This document shows, in pieces, positions 43,768-52,191 of a stretch of DNA of 64,000 nt. The stretch is taken from NCBI RefSeq assembly GCF_004792685.1, contig NZ_SRXT01000002.1:652498-716497 (forward strand), in the 5' to 3' direction. The notes under the pieces were generated by a model. The model made no database searches. It was not told the origin of the DNA and was given only the letters and a program-made list of their open reading frames with translations. This stretch comes from Sphingomonas gei (GTDB taxonomy: Bacteria > Pseudomonadota > Alphaproteobacteria > Sphingomonadales > Sphingomonadaceae). Each line of letters begins with the position of its first letter. Positions within the stretch are counted from its first letter, which is position 1. A program made the translations under genes and the position numbers.

Positions 43768-44393
43768 GCCATATCGCCGCCTTCGACGCCGCCTTTGCGC
43801 GCTGCCCGCTGATCGCCATCCTGCGCGGCGTGAAGCCCGACGAAGTCGAAGGCATCGGCGACGCGCTGGTCGACGCCGGCTTCACGCTGATCGAAGTGCC
43901 GATGAATTCGCCCGATCCGCTCGACAGCATCGCCCGGCTCGCCCGCCGGTTCGAAGGCCGGGCAGTGATCGGTGCCGGCACCGTCCTGCGCGAAAGCCAG
44001 GTCGAGCAGGTGCGCGCGGCGGGGGGCACGATGATCATCTCGCCCAACGCGAACATCGCGGTCATCGCCGCCAGTGCAAGCGCCGGCATGGTGTCGCTGC
44101 CCGGCATCGCCACGCCGAGCGAGGCCTTCGCCGCGATCGACGCGGGTGCGACGGCGCTCAAGCTGTTCCCGGCGGAAGGATCGAGCCCCGGCATCCTCAA
44201 GGCGATGCGCGCAGTGCTGCCAAAGGACCTGCGGCTGCTCCCGGTCGGCGGTGTGGCCCCCGACAACATGGCTCCCTGGCGTGAGGCCGGCGCCGCCGGG
44301 TTCGGTCTGGGCTCGGCGCTGTACAAGCCCGGCCTGACCGCCGCCGAGGTCGGCGAGCGGGCACGCGCGTTCGTTTCGGCGCTGGCACGCTGA
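43764..44393 (+). CDS. dgoA: 2-dehydro-3-deoxy-6-phosphogalactonate aldolase
   Basis: A 209-residue class I aldolase of the KDPG/KDPGal family. It cleaves 2-keto-3-deoxy-6-phosphogalactonate to pyruvate and glyceraldehyde-3-phosphate. Key segments are PLIAILRGVKPDE (catalytic Glu region), TLIEVPMNSP, GAGTVL, the SPNANIAVI segment, and GATALKLFPAEGSSPG with the Schiff-base Lys. MNSPDPLDSI and the FPAE segment favour the galacto enzyme over Eda. Translational coupling to dgoK and absence of edd or zwf nearby support DgoA. Confidence 0.92.
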   Translation: MSHIAAFDAAFARCPLIAILRGVKPDEVEGIGDALVDAGFTLIEVPMNSPDPLDSIARLARRFEGRAVIGAGTVLRESQVEQVRAAGGTMIISPNANIAVIAASASAGMVSLPGIATPSEAFAAIDAGATALKLFPAEGSSPGILKAMRAVLPKDLRLLPVGGVAPDNMAPWREAGAAGFGLGSALYKPGLTAAEVGERARAFVSALAR

Positions 44394-44432
44394 CCCGGTA
44401 ATCGCCTACACCCGCCCCCGGAGGGGAGCGAA

Positions 44433-45932
44433 GTGAATCAGCCACGCAAGAAAGTGATCGTCGTCGGCGGCGGCACCGCCGGCTGGATGGCCGCATCGGC
44501 GCTCGCCAGGCTGTTGCCGCACGCGGCCAGCGTCGAACTGATCGAATCCGCCGAGATCGGCATCGTCGGAGTCGGTGAGGCGACGCTCCCGCACCTGCGC
44601 GCCTTCATTCAAACGCTCGGGCTCGACGAGGCCGAGTTCATGGCCGCCACCCACGCCACCTACAAGCTCGGTATCGAGTTCCGCGATTTCGGCAAGCCGG
44701 GCGACGCCTATCTCCATCCGTTCGGCGATTTCGGACGGCCGCTCAATGACGTCCCGTTCCTCCACTGGTGGCTGCGGATGCACGCGAGGGGCCAGGGCGG
44801 CGACATCGGCGATTACTGCGTCGCCAACGTCATGGCGGCGCAGCGGCGTTTTGCGCCGCCCGCCGCCGATCCGGACTCGCTGCTGTCAGCGTATAGCTAT
44901 GCCTATCAATTCGACGCGACGCGCTTCGGACCCTTTCTGCGCGGCTTCGCCGAGAAGCATGGCGTCAAGCGTACCGAGGGCCGCATCGTATCGGTCGAGC
45001 GCGACGCCGAAACTGGCGACGTCGCCGCATTGCTGCTCGAAAGCGGCGCGCGGATCGAGGGGGATTTGTTCGTCGATTGTTCGGGCTTCCGCAGCCTGCT
45101 GCTCGGCGCCGCACTCGGTGAGGATTGGGAAGATTGGTCGCACTGGCTGCCCTGCGACCGCGCGATGGCGCTGCCTTGCGCATCGCCGCCGGGCGAGATC
45201 GAACCGCTCACCCGCGCCACCGCGATGCCGGCCGGATGGCGCTGGCGCATTCCGCTCCAGCACCGAATCGGCAACGGCTATGTCTATTCGAGCACGCATC
45301 TCTCCGACGAGGATGCAGCGGCCGCGATCCTCGCCGCAGTCGAGGGCGATCCGCTCGCCGATCCGCGGGTGCTGCGCTTCCGTGCCGGTCGGCGCAAGCG
45401 CAGCTGGTCGCACAACGTAGTCGCGGTCGGGCTTGCGTCGGGCTTCCTCGAGCCGCTCGAATCGACCAGCATCTATCTGGTCCAGGTCGCGATCCAGCAG
45501 TTGATCGACCTGTTCCCGATCGGCGCGATCGAGAATTCCGACCGCGACGAATTCAACGCGCAGGTCGATTACGAATATGATCGGATCCGCGACTTCCTGA
45601 TCCTCCACTACCATGCCAGCACGCGCGACGATTCGGCCTTCTGGCGCGAAGCGCGGCACATGCCGATCCCCGACAGTCTTACCGAAAAGATCGAACTGTT
45701 CCGCCGCGCCGGGCGCATCCAGCGCTACAGCCGCGGCCTGTTCTTCGCGCCGAGCTGGATCGCGGTGCTGATCGGCCAGGGCGTGATGCCCGAGAGTTGG
45801 GACCAGCGCGTCGACGCCGCCAATCCGCACGAACTCGGCCACGCACTCGATCGCCTGCGCGCGCAGATCGCCCGCGACGTGGCGACGCTCCCCGGCCATG
45901 GCGCCGCACTGGGCTTGCAGGAACCGGCATGA
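44433..45932 (+). CDS. Tryptophan halogenase-family flavoprotein, all catalytic motifs intact
   Basis: A 499-residue flavin-dependent halogenase-like protein. The FAD-binding GGGTAGW is at residues 12-18, the catalytic Lys78 is in ATYKLGIEF (the position of Lys79 in PrnA), and GWRWRIP is at 268-274. It would use FADH2 and oxygen to make hypohalous acid bound to Lys78. Family members are recurrent in TonB-receptor sugar loci of Caulobacter, Xanthomonas and sphingomonads, where their substrate is unknown. A GTG start at 44433 follows GGAGGGG. It is 40 bp after dgoA and coupled to a second, degenerate family member. Confidence 0.88.
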   Translation: MNQPRKKVIVVGGGTAGWMAASALARLLPHAASVELIESAEIGIVGVGEATLPHLRAFIQTLGLDEAEFMAATHATYKLGIEFRDFGKPGDAYLHPFGDFGRPLNDVPFLHWWLRMHARGQGGDIGDYCVANVMAAQRRFAPPAADPDSLLSAYSYAYQFDATRFGPFLRGFAEKHGVKRTEGRIVSVERDAETGDVAALLLESGARIEGDLFVDCSGFRSLLLGAALGEDWEDWSHWLPCDRAMALPCASPPGEIEPLTRATAMPAGWRWRIPLQHRIGNGYVYSSTHLSDEDAAAAILAAVEGDPLADPRVLRFRAGRRKRSWSHNVVAVGLASGFLEPLESTSIYLVQVAIQQLIDLFPIGAIENSDRDEFNAQVDYEYDRIRDFLILHYHASTRDDSAFWREARHMPIPDSLTEKIELFRRAGRIQRYSRGLFFAPSWIAVLIGQGVMPESWDQRVDAANPHELGHALDRLRAQIARDVATLPGHGAALGLQEPA

Positions 45933-47350
45933 GCGATCGCGCGATCCGCAGCATTGCCATCCTCGGCGGCGGCATCGTGGGTCTGTCCGCCGCGGCCGCC
46001 TTTGCCCGTGCGTTGCCGCAGCTCGCAATCACCGTGATCGAGACACCCCCCGATCCCGCTGCGCTCGCCGATCGCCTGCCCGGCAGCACGAGCGCGATCC
46101 ACCGCTTCCACGCCAGTATCGGTCTCGAAGAGCAGGCGCTGCTCCGCGCCGGGGCCGCGGTCCCGCGGCTCGGTCTCCGCTTCCGGAATTGGCCGGCCGG
46201 CGCGGAGACCTGGTACCATGTCCATGGCGAGCACGGTGCCGCTGCCGGCAAGGTCGCGTTTCATCAGCTCTGGGCGCGCGCGCGGCGCGAGGGCCGTGCC
46301 GATGCCTGGCACCTTTACGCCGCCGCCGGCGTGCTCGCCGAAGCGGGCAAGTTCGCGCATCCGCAGCCCGACACGCCGCTCGCCGCATTCGACTATGCGC
46401 TGCGCCTGGAGCCTGGGCGCTATCGGGAAACCCTCGCCACGCTCGCCGACAGGCTCGGCGTCACGCGGCGATCCGGTACGTTCGGAAGTGCCGAGCAGCG
46501 CGAGGATGGCGCCGTTGCAGCTCTGCTGCTGGTCGACGGCCAGCGCATCGCGGCAGATTTGTACCTCGACGCTTCGGGTCCCGCTGCCCCGCTGGCAAAT
46601 CTAATGTCCCAGGGCTTCGAAGATTGGGGCAGCATGCTTCCCTATCATCACGTGGAGATCGGGGAGGGGCCTGCCAGCGCCGCCGATCCCAACGACACGA
46701 TCATCGGCGGCGCGCAGGGCTGGCAGTTCGCATCCCCGCTGGGAGCCAGGACCTTTCTTGGAAGCGTCCACGCATCGCCGGCGACAATCGACGCGCATTC
46801 CGTCGCGATCCGCCCCGGCCGGCGCAGCGAACCCTGGTGCCGCAACGTCCTCGCGCTCGGCGATGCGGCGGTCGCGCTCGATCCGCTGCATTGGCCCAAT
46901 CTTCACCTGGCGCAGAGCGGCATAGCACGCGCGATCGAGCTGCTGCCGGGCCGCGACTGCCACCCGGTCGAGATCGCCGAATATAATCGCCGCGCACGCG
47001 CCGAGGCCGAGCAGATGCGCGACTTCCAGGTGCTGCATTATCTCCGCACGGGCGCGAACACCGAAGTGCCGCACAGCTTAGCGGCGATGCTCGAGCAGTT
47101 CGAGCGGCGCGGACGGTTCGTCCACCAGGATGAGGACAGCCTGCTCGAGGAGGTGTGGATCTCGGCGCTGTTTGGACTGGGGGTGTTGCCGCGCGACATC
47201 GACCCGCTCGCTGCGGCGGTACCTGCGGATTCGGCTGCAGCGGGGATGGCGGGGATGCGCAGCCAACTCGCTCGGTTGCCTGCCGGCCTGCCTAGTTTCG
47301 GCGACTATCTCGCGCGCGGCGGAGCGCCTGCCCCACCTCGTTCGTGCTGA
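45929..47350 (+). CDS. Degenerate halogenase-like flavoprotein
   Basis: A 473-residue protein of the same fold as its upstream neighbour but with altered motifs. GGGIVG (residues 13-18) can still bind flavin. Arg80 stands where the catalytic lysine is expected (VPRLGLRF against TYKLGIEF), and the tryptophan motif GWxWxIP has become GWQFASP. Chlorination or bromination is therefore unlikely; it may be a monooxygenase, an oxidase or a partner of the intact enzyme. The ATG at 45929 overlaps the previous stop (ATGA). Length and overall order of segments still follow the family. Confidence 0.8.
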   Translation: MSDRAIRSIAILGGGIVGLSAAAAFARALPQLAITVIETPPDPAALADRLPGSTSAIHRFHASIGLEEQALLRAGAAVPRLGLRFRNWPAGAETWYHVHGEHGAAAGKVAFHQLWARARREGRADAWHLYAAAGVLAEAGKFAHPQPDTPLAAFDYALRLEPGRYRETLATLADRLGVTRRSGTFGSAEQREDGAVAALLLVDGQRIAADLYLDASGPAAPLANLMSQGFEDWGSMLPYHHVEIGEGPASAADPNDTIIGGAQGWQFASPLGARTFLGSVHASPATIDAHSVAIRPGRRSEPWCRNVLALGDAAVALDPLHWPNLHLAQSGIARAIELLPGRDCHPVEIAEYNRRARAEAEQMRDFQVLHYLRTGANTEVPHSLAAMLEQFERRGRFVHQDEDSLLEEVWISALFGLGVLPRDIDPLAAAVPADSAAAGMAGMRSQLARLPAGLPSFGDYLARGGAPAPPRSC

Positions 47351-47421
47351 GCCTGTCGAAGCACGGCTCCCCCAGCATGTCGGGTGAAGTATGGGGCCCT
47401 TCGACAAGCTCAGGGCGAACG
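47339..47421. repeat. REP-like inverted repeat with TTCGACAAGCTCAG core
   Basis: Arms at 47339-47364 and 47396-47421 are inverted near-copies containing CTGAGCCTGTCGAAG and CTTCGACAAGCTCAG. It is the second member of the family at 13413-13498. It lies between the convergent halogenase-like and efflux outer-membrane genes, overlapping the end of the former. Confidence 0.85.
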
Positions 47422-47425
47422 GAGG

Positions 47426-48874
47426 TTAGGGCTGAGTAGCCGCCGCTTCCGGTCCCTGCGGCGTAGCCCGCAGCAGCGAATCCCCGCCCAAAGTCCGGTA
47501 CAAGGTCACCAGATTGCTCGCTTGCACCAGCCGGGTGTTCACCAGCGTACGCCGCGCCGAATAGAGCGAGCGTTGCGAATCGAGGCTTGACAGGAAGGTG
47601 TCGATCCCGCCGCGATAGCGGGCTTCGGCGAGCCGGAAAGTGTCGGCCGCGGCATCGGTCTGCGCCTGTGTCGCGCGGAGCTGCTCGGTAATCGTCCCGC
47701 GCCGCGCCAGCGCATCGGCGACTTCGCGGAACGCCGACTGGATCGCGCGCTCATAGGTCGCGATCGCCGCCTCGCGCTGCGCCTCGGTCAGCCGGACATT
47801 GGCGCGACCCGCTCCTGCGTTGAAGATCGAGTAACTCGCATCGGCGCCACCCGACCAATTGAACCCGCCCCCGCTGAACAGCCCGGTCAGCGCATTGCTC
47901 GCCAGCCCGAGCAGCCCGGTCAGCGAGATGCGCGGGAACAAGGCAGCGCGTGCCGCACCGATCCCGGCATTGGCGGCACGCAGCGAATATTCGGCCTGCA
48001 CCACGTCAGGCCGGCGCAGCAGCACGCTCGAATCCACCCCCGCCGGCAATTCGGCGATCGTCGGTGCGGCTTCGTCGAGCGAGACGGGGAGGAGCGTCAG
48101 ATCCACCGGCGCGCCGATCAGCAGCTGAAGCGCATTGATATCCTGCGCCAGCGCGGTGCGCTGCTCGGCCAGATCGGCGCGTGCGCCTTCGAGCACTTGT
48201 TCGGCTTGGCGCAGGTCGGTGCGCGGCGCGACTCCGCCCTGCAGCCGGGCGCGGGTCAGCCGCACGCTGTTCTCGGCATTGCCTGCGGTATCCTGCGCGA
48301 TCTGCAGCAGGCTGGCATCGGCGGCGTAGCGCAGCCAGGCATCTGCGATGTCGCCGACCAGCGTCAGCCAGGTCGCACGCGCCCCTGCTTCGGTAGCGAA
48401 ATAGCGGTTCTGCTCGGCGCGGGTGAGCGATGCGACACGACCGAACAAGTCGAGCTCGAAGCCGGTGATGCCGACATCGGCGGAGAAGCTGGTTCGCGCA
48501 CCCGTCCCGCCGCTGTTCGTACCGGTCGAACTACGTTGTCCGCTGGACACTGTAGCGCCGGCGCTCGTGCCGATCTCGGGCAGGCGGTCGGCGCGCTGGA
48601 TACGATATTGCTCGCGCGCCGCGCGGATGTTGGCCGCGGCCACCCGCAGGTCGCGATTCTCGATCAAAGCCCGGGCGATCAGCGCCTGCAGTCGGGCATC
48701 GCGGAAGATGTCGCGATAGGTGACTGCGGGCAGGGTGGCTTCGCTGTTCGCCAGATAGGCGTCACCCACCGGCCAGGACGGCGGAACCGGTGCCGCCGGC
48801 TGAAGGTATTTCGGCTCCATCGAGCAGCCCGCGAGGGCAAGCGCGAGCAGGGCGGCGCCCGCCCGTATCGTCAT
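47426..48874 (-). CDS. RND efflux outer-membrane factor (NodT/OprM family lipoprotein)
   Basis: A 482-residue outer-membrane channel subunit. MTIRAGAALLALALAGC is a lipoprotein signal, followed by PKYLQPAAPVP, paired coiled-coil halves and the repeated LIGAPVDL / RRPDVVQAEYSLRAANAGIGAARAALFPRISL segment of the OprM family. It completes the tripartite pump with the two genes upstream. The ATG at 48874 is preferred because it begins the lipoprotein signal. A GTG at 48997 overlapping the pump stop would add 41 residues encoded by a REP-like element, which looks spurious. Confidence 0.9.
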   Translation of the reverse strand: MTIRAGAALLALALAGCSMEPKYLQPAAPVPPSWPVGDAYLANSEATLPAVTYRDIFRDARLQALIARALIENRDLRVAAANIRAAREQYRIQRADRLPEIGTSAGATVSSGQRSSTGTNSGGTGARTSFSADVGITGFELDLFGRVASLTRAEQNRYFATEAGARATWLTLVGDIADAWLRYAADASLLQIAQDTAGNAENSVRLTRARLQGGVAPRTDLRQAEQVLEGARADLAEQRTALAQDINALQLLIGAPVDLTLLPVSLDEAAPTIAELPAGVDSSVLLRRPDVVQAEYSLRAANAGIGAARAALFPRISLTGLLGLASNALTGLFSGGGFNWSGGADASYSIFNAGAGRANVRLTEAQREAAIATYERAIQSAFREVADALARRGTITEQLRATQAQTDAAADTFRLAEARYRGGIDTFLSSLDSQRSLYSARRTLVNTRLVQASNLVTLYRTLGGDSLLRATPQGPEAAATQP

Positions 48875-48980
48875 CCCGGCCTTGAGCCGGGATCCATCGT
48901 GCGGCCAGGTGAAAGGGAAGAGAAGATAACCTTTCGATTGCGGCACGCTGGACCCCGGCACTCCGGCCGGGGTGACGGAA
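48871..48980. repeat. REP-like inverted repeat inside the RND operon
   Basis: Left arm TCATCCCGGCCTTGAGCCGGG (48871 onward, quoted in part) faces a right arm with CCCCGGCACTCCGGCCGGGGTGA near 48953-48976, both holding small internal hairpins. It fills the 120-bp gap between the pump gene and the outer-membrane gene, and its left edge includes the chosen start codon. It may tune expression of the last gene of the operon. Confidence 0.7.
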
Positions 48981-48993
48981 TAGACGGCGCGGC

Positions 48994-51900
48994 TCACGCT
49001 GCAACCTCCGGCGGATCGTTCCGCCGGCCCCGTTCGCGGATCGCCTTCAGCCCGTCGCGCACCCCGCGGCGGACCAGCACGAAGAACAAGGGGATGTAGA
49101 AGATCGCCAGGATCGTGGCGGTCAGCATCCCGCCGATCACCGCCGTGCCGATCGCGATGCGGCTGTTGGCGCCGGCGCCGGTCGAGATCGCCAGCGGCAT
49201 CACGCCGAAGATGAAGGCGAGGCTGGTCATCAGGATCGGGCGCAAGCGGATACGTGCCGCCTCGATCGCCGCGTCGATCACCCGCTTGCCTTCCTTCTCG
49301 GCGCGTTCGGCGAATTCGATCATCAGGATCGCGTTCTTGGCGGCGAGCCCCATCGTGGTGAGCAGCCCGATCTGGAGATAGACATCGTTCTGCAAGCCGC
49401 GCAAAGTCACCGCGAACACCGCGCCGACCAACCCCAGCGGGATCACCAGCAGCACCGCGAGCGGGATCGACCAGCTTTCATAGAGCGCGGCGAGGCACAG
49501 GAACACGACGAGCAGCGACACCGCATAGAGATACGGCGCCTGCCCCGAGGACAGCCGCTCCTGGAAGGACAGCCCGGACCAGGCAACGCTGGTCCCCGGG
49601 ATCTGCGCGGCGAGCTCCGCCATCCGCTGCATCGCGTCGCCCGAGCTCTTGCCGGGCGCTGCCTGGCCCTGGATCTCGAATGCCGGAATGCCCTGGAAGC
49701 GCGACATCGTCGTCGGCGCAGTCGCCCAGCTGGTCCGCGCGAACGAGGAGAAGGGCGCCATCTCGCCGCTGCGCGTGCGGACGAACCACTCGTCGATATT
49801 GTCCGGGCTCGCACGATATTGCGCGTCGCCCTGGACATAGACGCGCTTTACCCGGCCGCGGTCGATGAAGTCGTTGACGTATCGGCCGCCCCAGGCGGTC
49901 GACAGCGTCGAATTGACGTCGCTCTGGCTCACGCCGAGCGCGGCGAGCTTTTGCTGGTCGATGTCGATCTTGAGCGTCGCCACGTCTGGCAGATCCGACA
50001 GGCGCACCTGCGCCAGTTCGCCATCGGCGTTGGCGGCGGCAAGCAATTTGTCGCGCGCGGCGAGGAACTGCTCGCGCGGCATGCCGCTGGCGTTCTGGAG
50101 CTGCATCGTGAAGCCGCTCGACTGGCCAAGGCCGCGGATTGCCGGCGGCACCAAGGCGAAAACCTGCGCGTCGCGGAAGTTGTGGAACGCGCCCGACGCG
50201 CGCTGGACGATCGCCTCGGCGCCATTCTCCTTGCCCTTGCGATCCGACCAGTCGGCGAGGTTGACGAAGCCCTGGCCGGTATTCTGGCCGCTCGCACCAC
50301 CGCCGCCCCCGCCGCCGGTGACGGTGAACATCACCGAGGTGTTCTTGGCTTCCTGCTCCGTGAAATAGCGCTCGACTGCGCGCTGCACTTCCTGCGTGCG
50401 GCTCTGCGTGGCGCCGGCGGGCAGGCGGAACTGCACCGACGCCGCGCCCTGGTCCTCGGTCGGCAGGAAGCCGGTGGGCAGGCGGGTGAACATCAGCACC
50501 AGCAGCAGGCAGACGCCGGCATAGATCAGCAGGTACAGCCATTTACGGTTGACCACCGTGGTGACTGCGCCGGCATAACGCTCGACGCCGCGCTCGAAAT
50601 TGCGGTTGAAGCCGTCGCGTGCGCGGCCGAAGAACCGGCCGACTGCAGGGAAACGCCGCTCGATCCAGCCGCCCTTATGCTCGCTCTTCTTGAGCAGAGT
50701 CGCGGTCAGCGCGGGGGTGAGGATCAGCGCGACCAGCACCGACAGCACCATCGCCGAGACCATCGTCACCGAGAATTGCCGGTAGATCACCCCGGTCGAG
50801 CCGCCGAAGAACGCCATCGGCAGAAACACTGCCGAGAGCACCAATGCGATGCCGACCAGCGCCATCTGGATCTGCTCCATCGACTTGATCGTGGCGTCGC
50901 GGGGGCTGAGGTCGGGATCCTCCTCCATCAGCCGCTCGACATTCTCGACCACGACGATCGCATCGTCGACGAGCAGGCCGATCGCCAGCACCAGCCCGAA
51001 CAGAGTCATCGTATTGATCGAGAAGCCGAGCGCGTAGAACACCGCGAACGTGCCGAGCAGCACCACCGGCACCGCGACGAACGGGATCAGGGTCGCGCGC
51101 CAGCTCTGCAGGAAGACGAACATCACGATCACGACGAGGATGATCGCCTCGATCAGCGTCTTGACCACTTCCTCGATCGAAAGCTTGATGAACGCAGTGG
51201 TGTCGTTGGCGAAAGCGAATTTGAAGCCGGCGGGGAAGCCGCGCGCGATCTCCTCCACCCGCGCTTTGACCAGTTCGGCCGTTTCGAGCGCGTCGGCGCC
51301 GGGGGCGAGGCTGACTGCGATGCCTGCGCCGGGATGGCCGTTGACTCGGCTGACCGCGTTGTAGCTCTCGGCGCCGAGCTCGACGCGCGCGACATCCTTG
51401 AGCAGCACGTTGGCGCCGCTGGTCTCGGTCTTGAGGATGATCTTTTCGAACTGCGCGGGAGTTTGCAGCCGCGACTGCGCGGTGACCGTGGCGTTGAGCA
51501 TCTGCGTGCTCGGCTGCGGCTGGCCGCCGATCTCGCCCGCCGCGACTTCGGTATTCTGGTTGGTGATCGCGGTGATCACGTCGCTCGGCATCAGCGCATA
51601 GCTGGCCAGCCGATCGGGGTTCAGCCAGATCCGCATCGCATAAGGCGCGCCGAACACGTTGGTGTCGCCCACCCCCGGGGTGCGTGCGAGCTGGTCCTGC
51701 ATGTTCGACGCCATCCAGTCCGAAACGTCCTGGTTGGTGCGTTTGTCGGTCTCGTCATAGACGCCGACGATCATCAGAAAGTCGGGGTTGGATTTGGTGA
51801 CGCGCAGCCCCTGCTGCTGGACCTGCTGGGGTAGGCGGGACAGCGCCTGCTGGACCTGGTTCTGGACCTGGACCTGCGCGATATCCGGATCGGTGCCCTT

Positions 51901-52185
51901 CTCGAACGTCGCCGAGATGTTGACCGCGCCGCGCGAAGTCGAGGACGAGCTGAAATAGATCAGCCCGTCGATCCCGGTCAGCTGCTGCTCGATCACCTGG
52001 GTGACCGAATTCTGCACGGTCTCCGCCGAGGCACCCGGATAGGAAGCGCGGATGTTGACCTGGGGCGGTGCGACGTCGGGATATTGCGCGATCGGCAGCG
52101 ACAGGATCGCGCCGACGCCCAGCAGCATGACGATGATCGCGATCACCCAGGCAAAGATCGGGCGATCGATGAATATGCGGGACAT
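48994..52185 (-). CDS. RND multidrug efflux permease (HAE1 family, AcrB/MexB-like)
   Basis: A 1063-residue inner-membrane proton-drug antiporter, full length for the family. The N-terminus MSRIFIDRPIFAWVIAIIVMLLG, FGLVLAIGLLVDDAIVVVENVER with the proton-relay Asp pair, and the second-half LLTTMGLAAKNAILMIEFA are visible, with two large periplasmic loops. A glycine-rich stretch near residue 615 (GGGGGGGASGQ) in the second loop is a local feature. It is 6 bp from the adaptor stop upstream. Substrates cannot be assigned. Confidence 0.95.
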   Translation of the reverse strand: MSRIFIDRPIFAWVIAIIVMLLGVGAILSLPIAQYPDVAPPQVNIRASYPGASAETVQNSVTQVIEQQLTGIDGLIYFSSSSTSRGAVNISATFEKGTDPDIAQVQVQNQVQQALSRLPQQVQQQGLRVTKSNPDFLMIVGVYDETDKRTNQDVSDWMASNMQDQLARTPGVGDTNVFGAPYAMRIWLNPDRLASYALMPSDVITAITNQNTEVAAGEIGGQPQPSTQMLNATVTAQSRLQTPAQFEKIILKTETSGANVLLKDVARVELGAESYNAVSRVNGHPGAGIAVSLAPGADALETAELVKARVEEIARGFPAGFKFAFANDTTAFIKLSIEEVVKTLIEAIILVVIVMFVFLQSWRATLIPFVAVPVVLLGTFAVFYALGFSINTMTLFGLVLAIGLLVDDAIVVVENVERLMEEDPDLSPRDATIKSMEQIQMALVGIALVLSAVFLPMAFFGGSTGVIYRQFSVTMVSAMVLSVLVALILTPALTATLLKKSEHKGGWIERRFPAVGRFFGRARDGFNRNFERGVERYAGAVTTVVNRKWLYLLIYAGVCLLLVLMFTRLPTGFLPTEDQGAASVQFRLPAGATQSRTQEVQRAVERYFTEQEAKNTSVMFTVTGGGGGGGASGQNTGQGFVNLADWSDRKGKENGAEAIVQRASGAFHNFRDAQVFALVPPAIRGLGQSSGFTMQLQNASGMPREQFLAARDKLLAAANADGELAQVRLSDLPDVATLKIDIDQQKLAALGVSQSDVNSTLSTAWGGRYVNDFIDRGRVKRVYVQGDAQYRASPDNIDEWFVRTRSGEMAPFSSFARTSWATAPTTMSRFQGIPAFEIQGQAAPGKSSGDAMQRMAELAAQIPGTSVAWSGLSFQERLSSGQAPYLYAVSLLVVFLCLAALYESWSIPLAVLLVIPLGLVGAVFAVTLRGLQNDVYLQIGLLTTMGLAAKNAILMIEFAERAEKEGKRVIDAAIEAARIRLRPILMTSLAFIFGVMPLAISTGAGANSRIAIGTAVIGGMLTATILAIFYIPLFFVLVRRGVRDGLKAIRERGRRNDPPEVAA

Positions 52186-52191
52186 GCGCGG

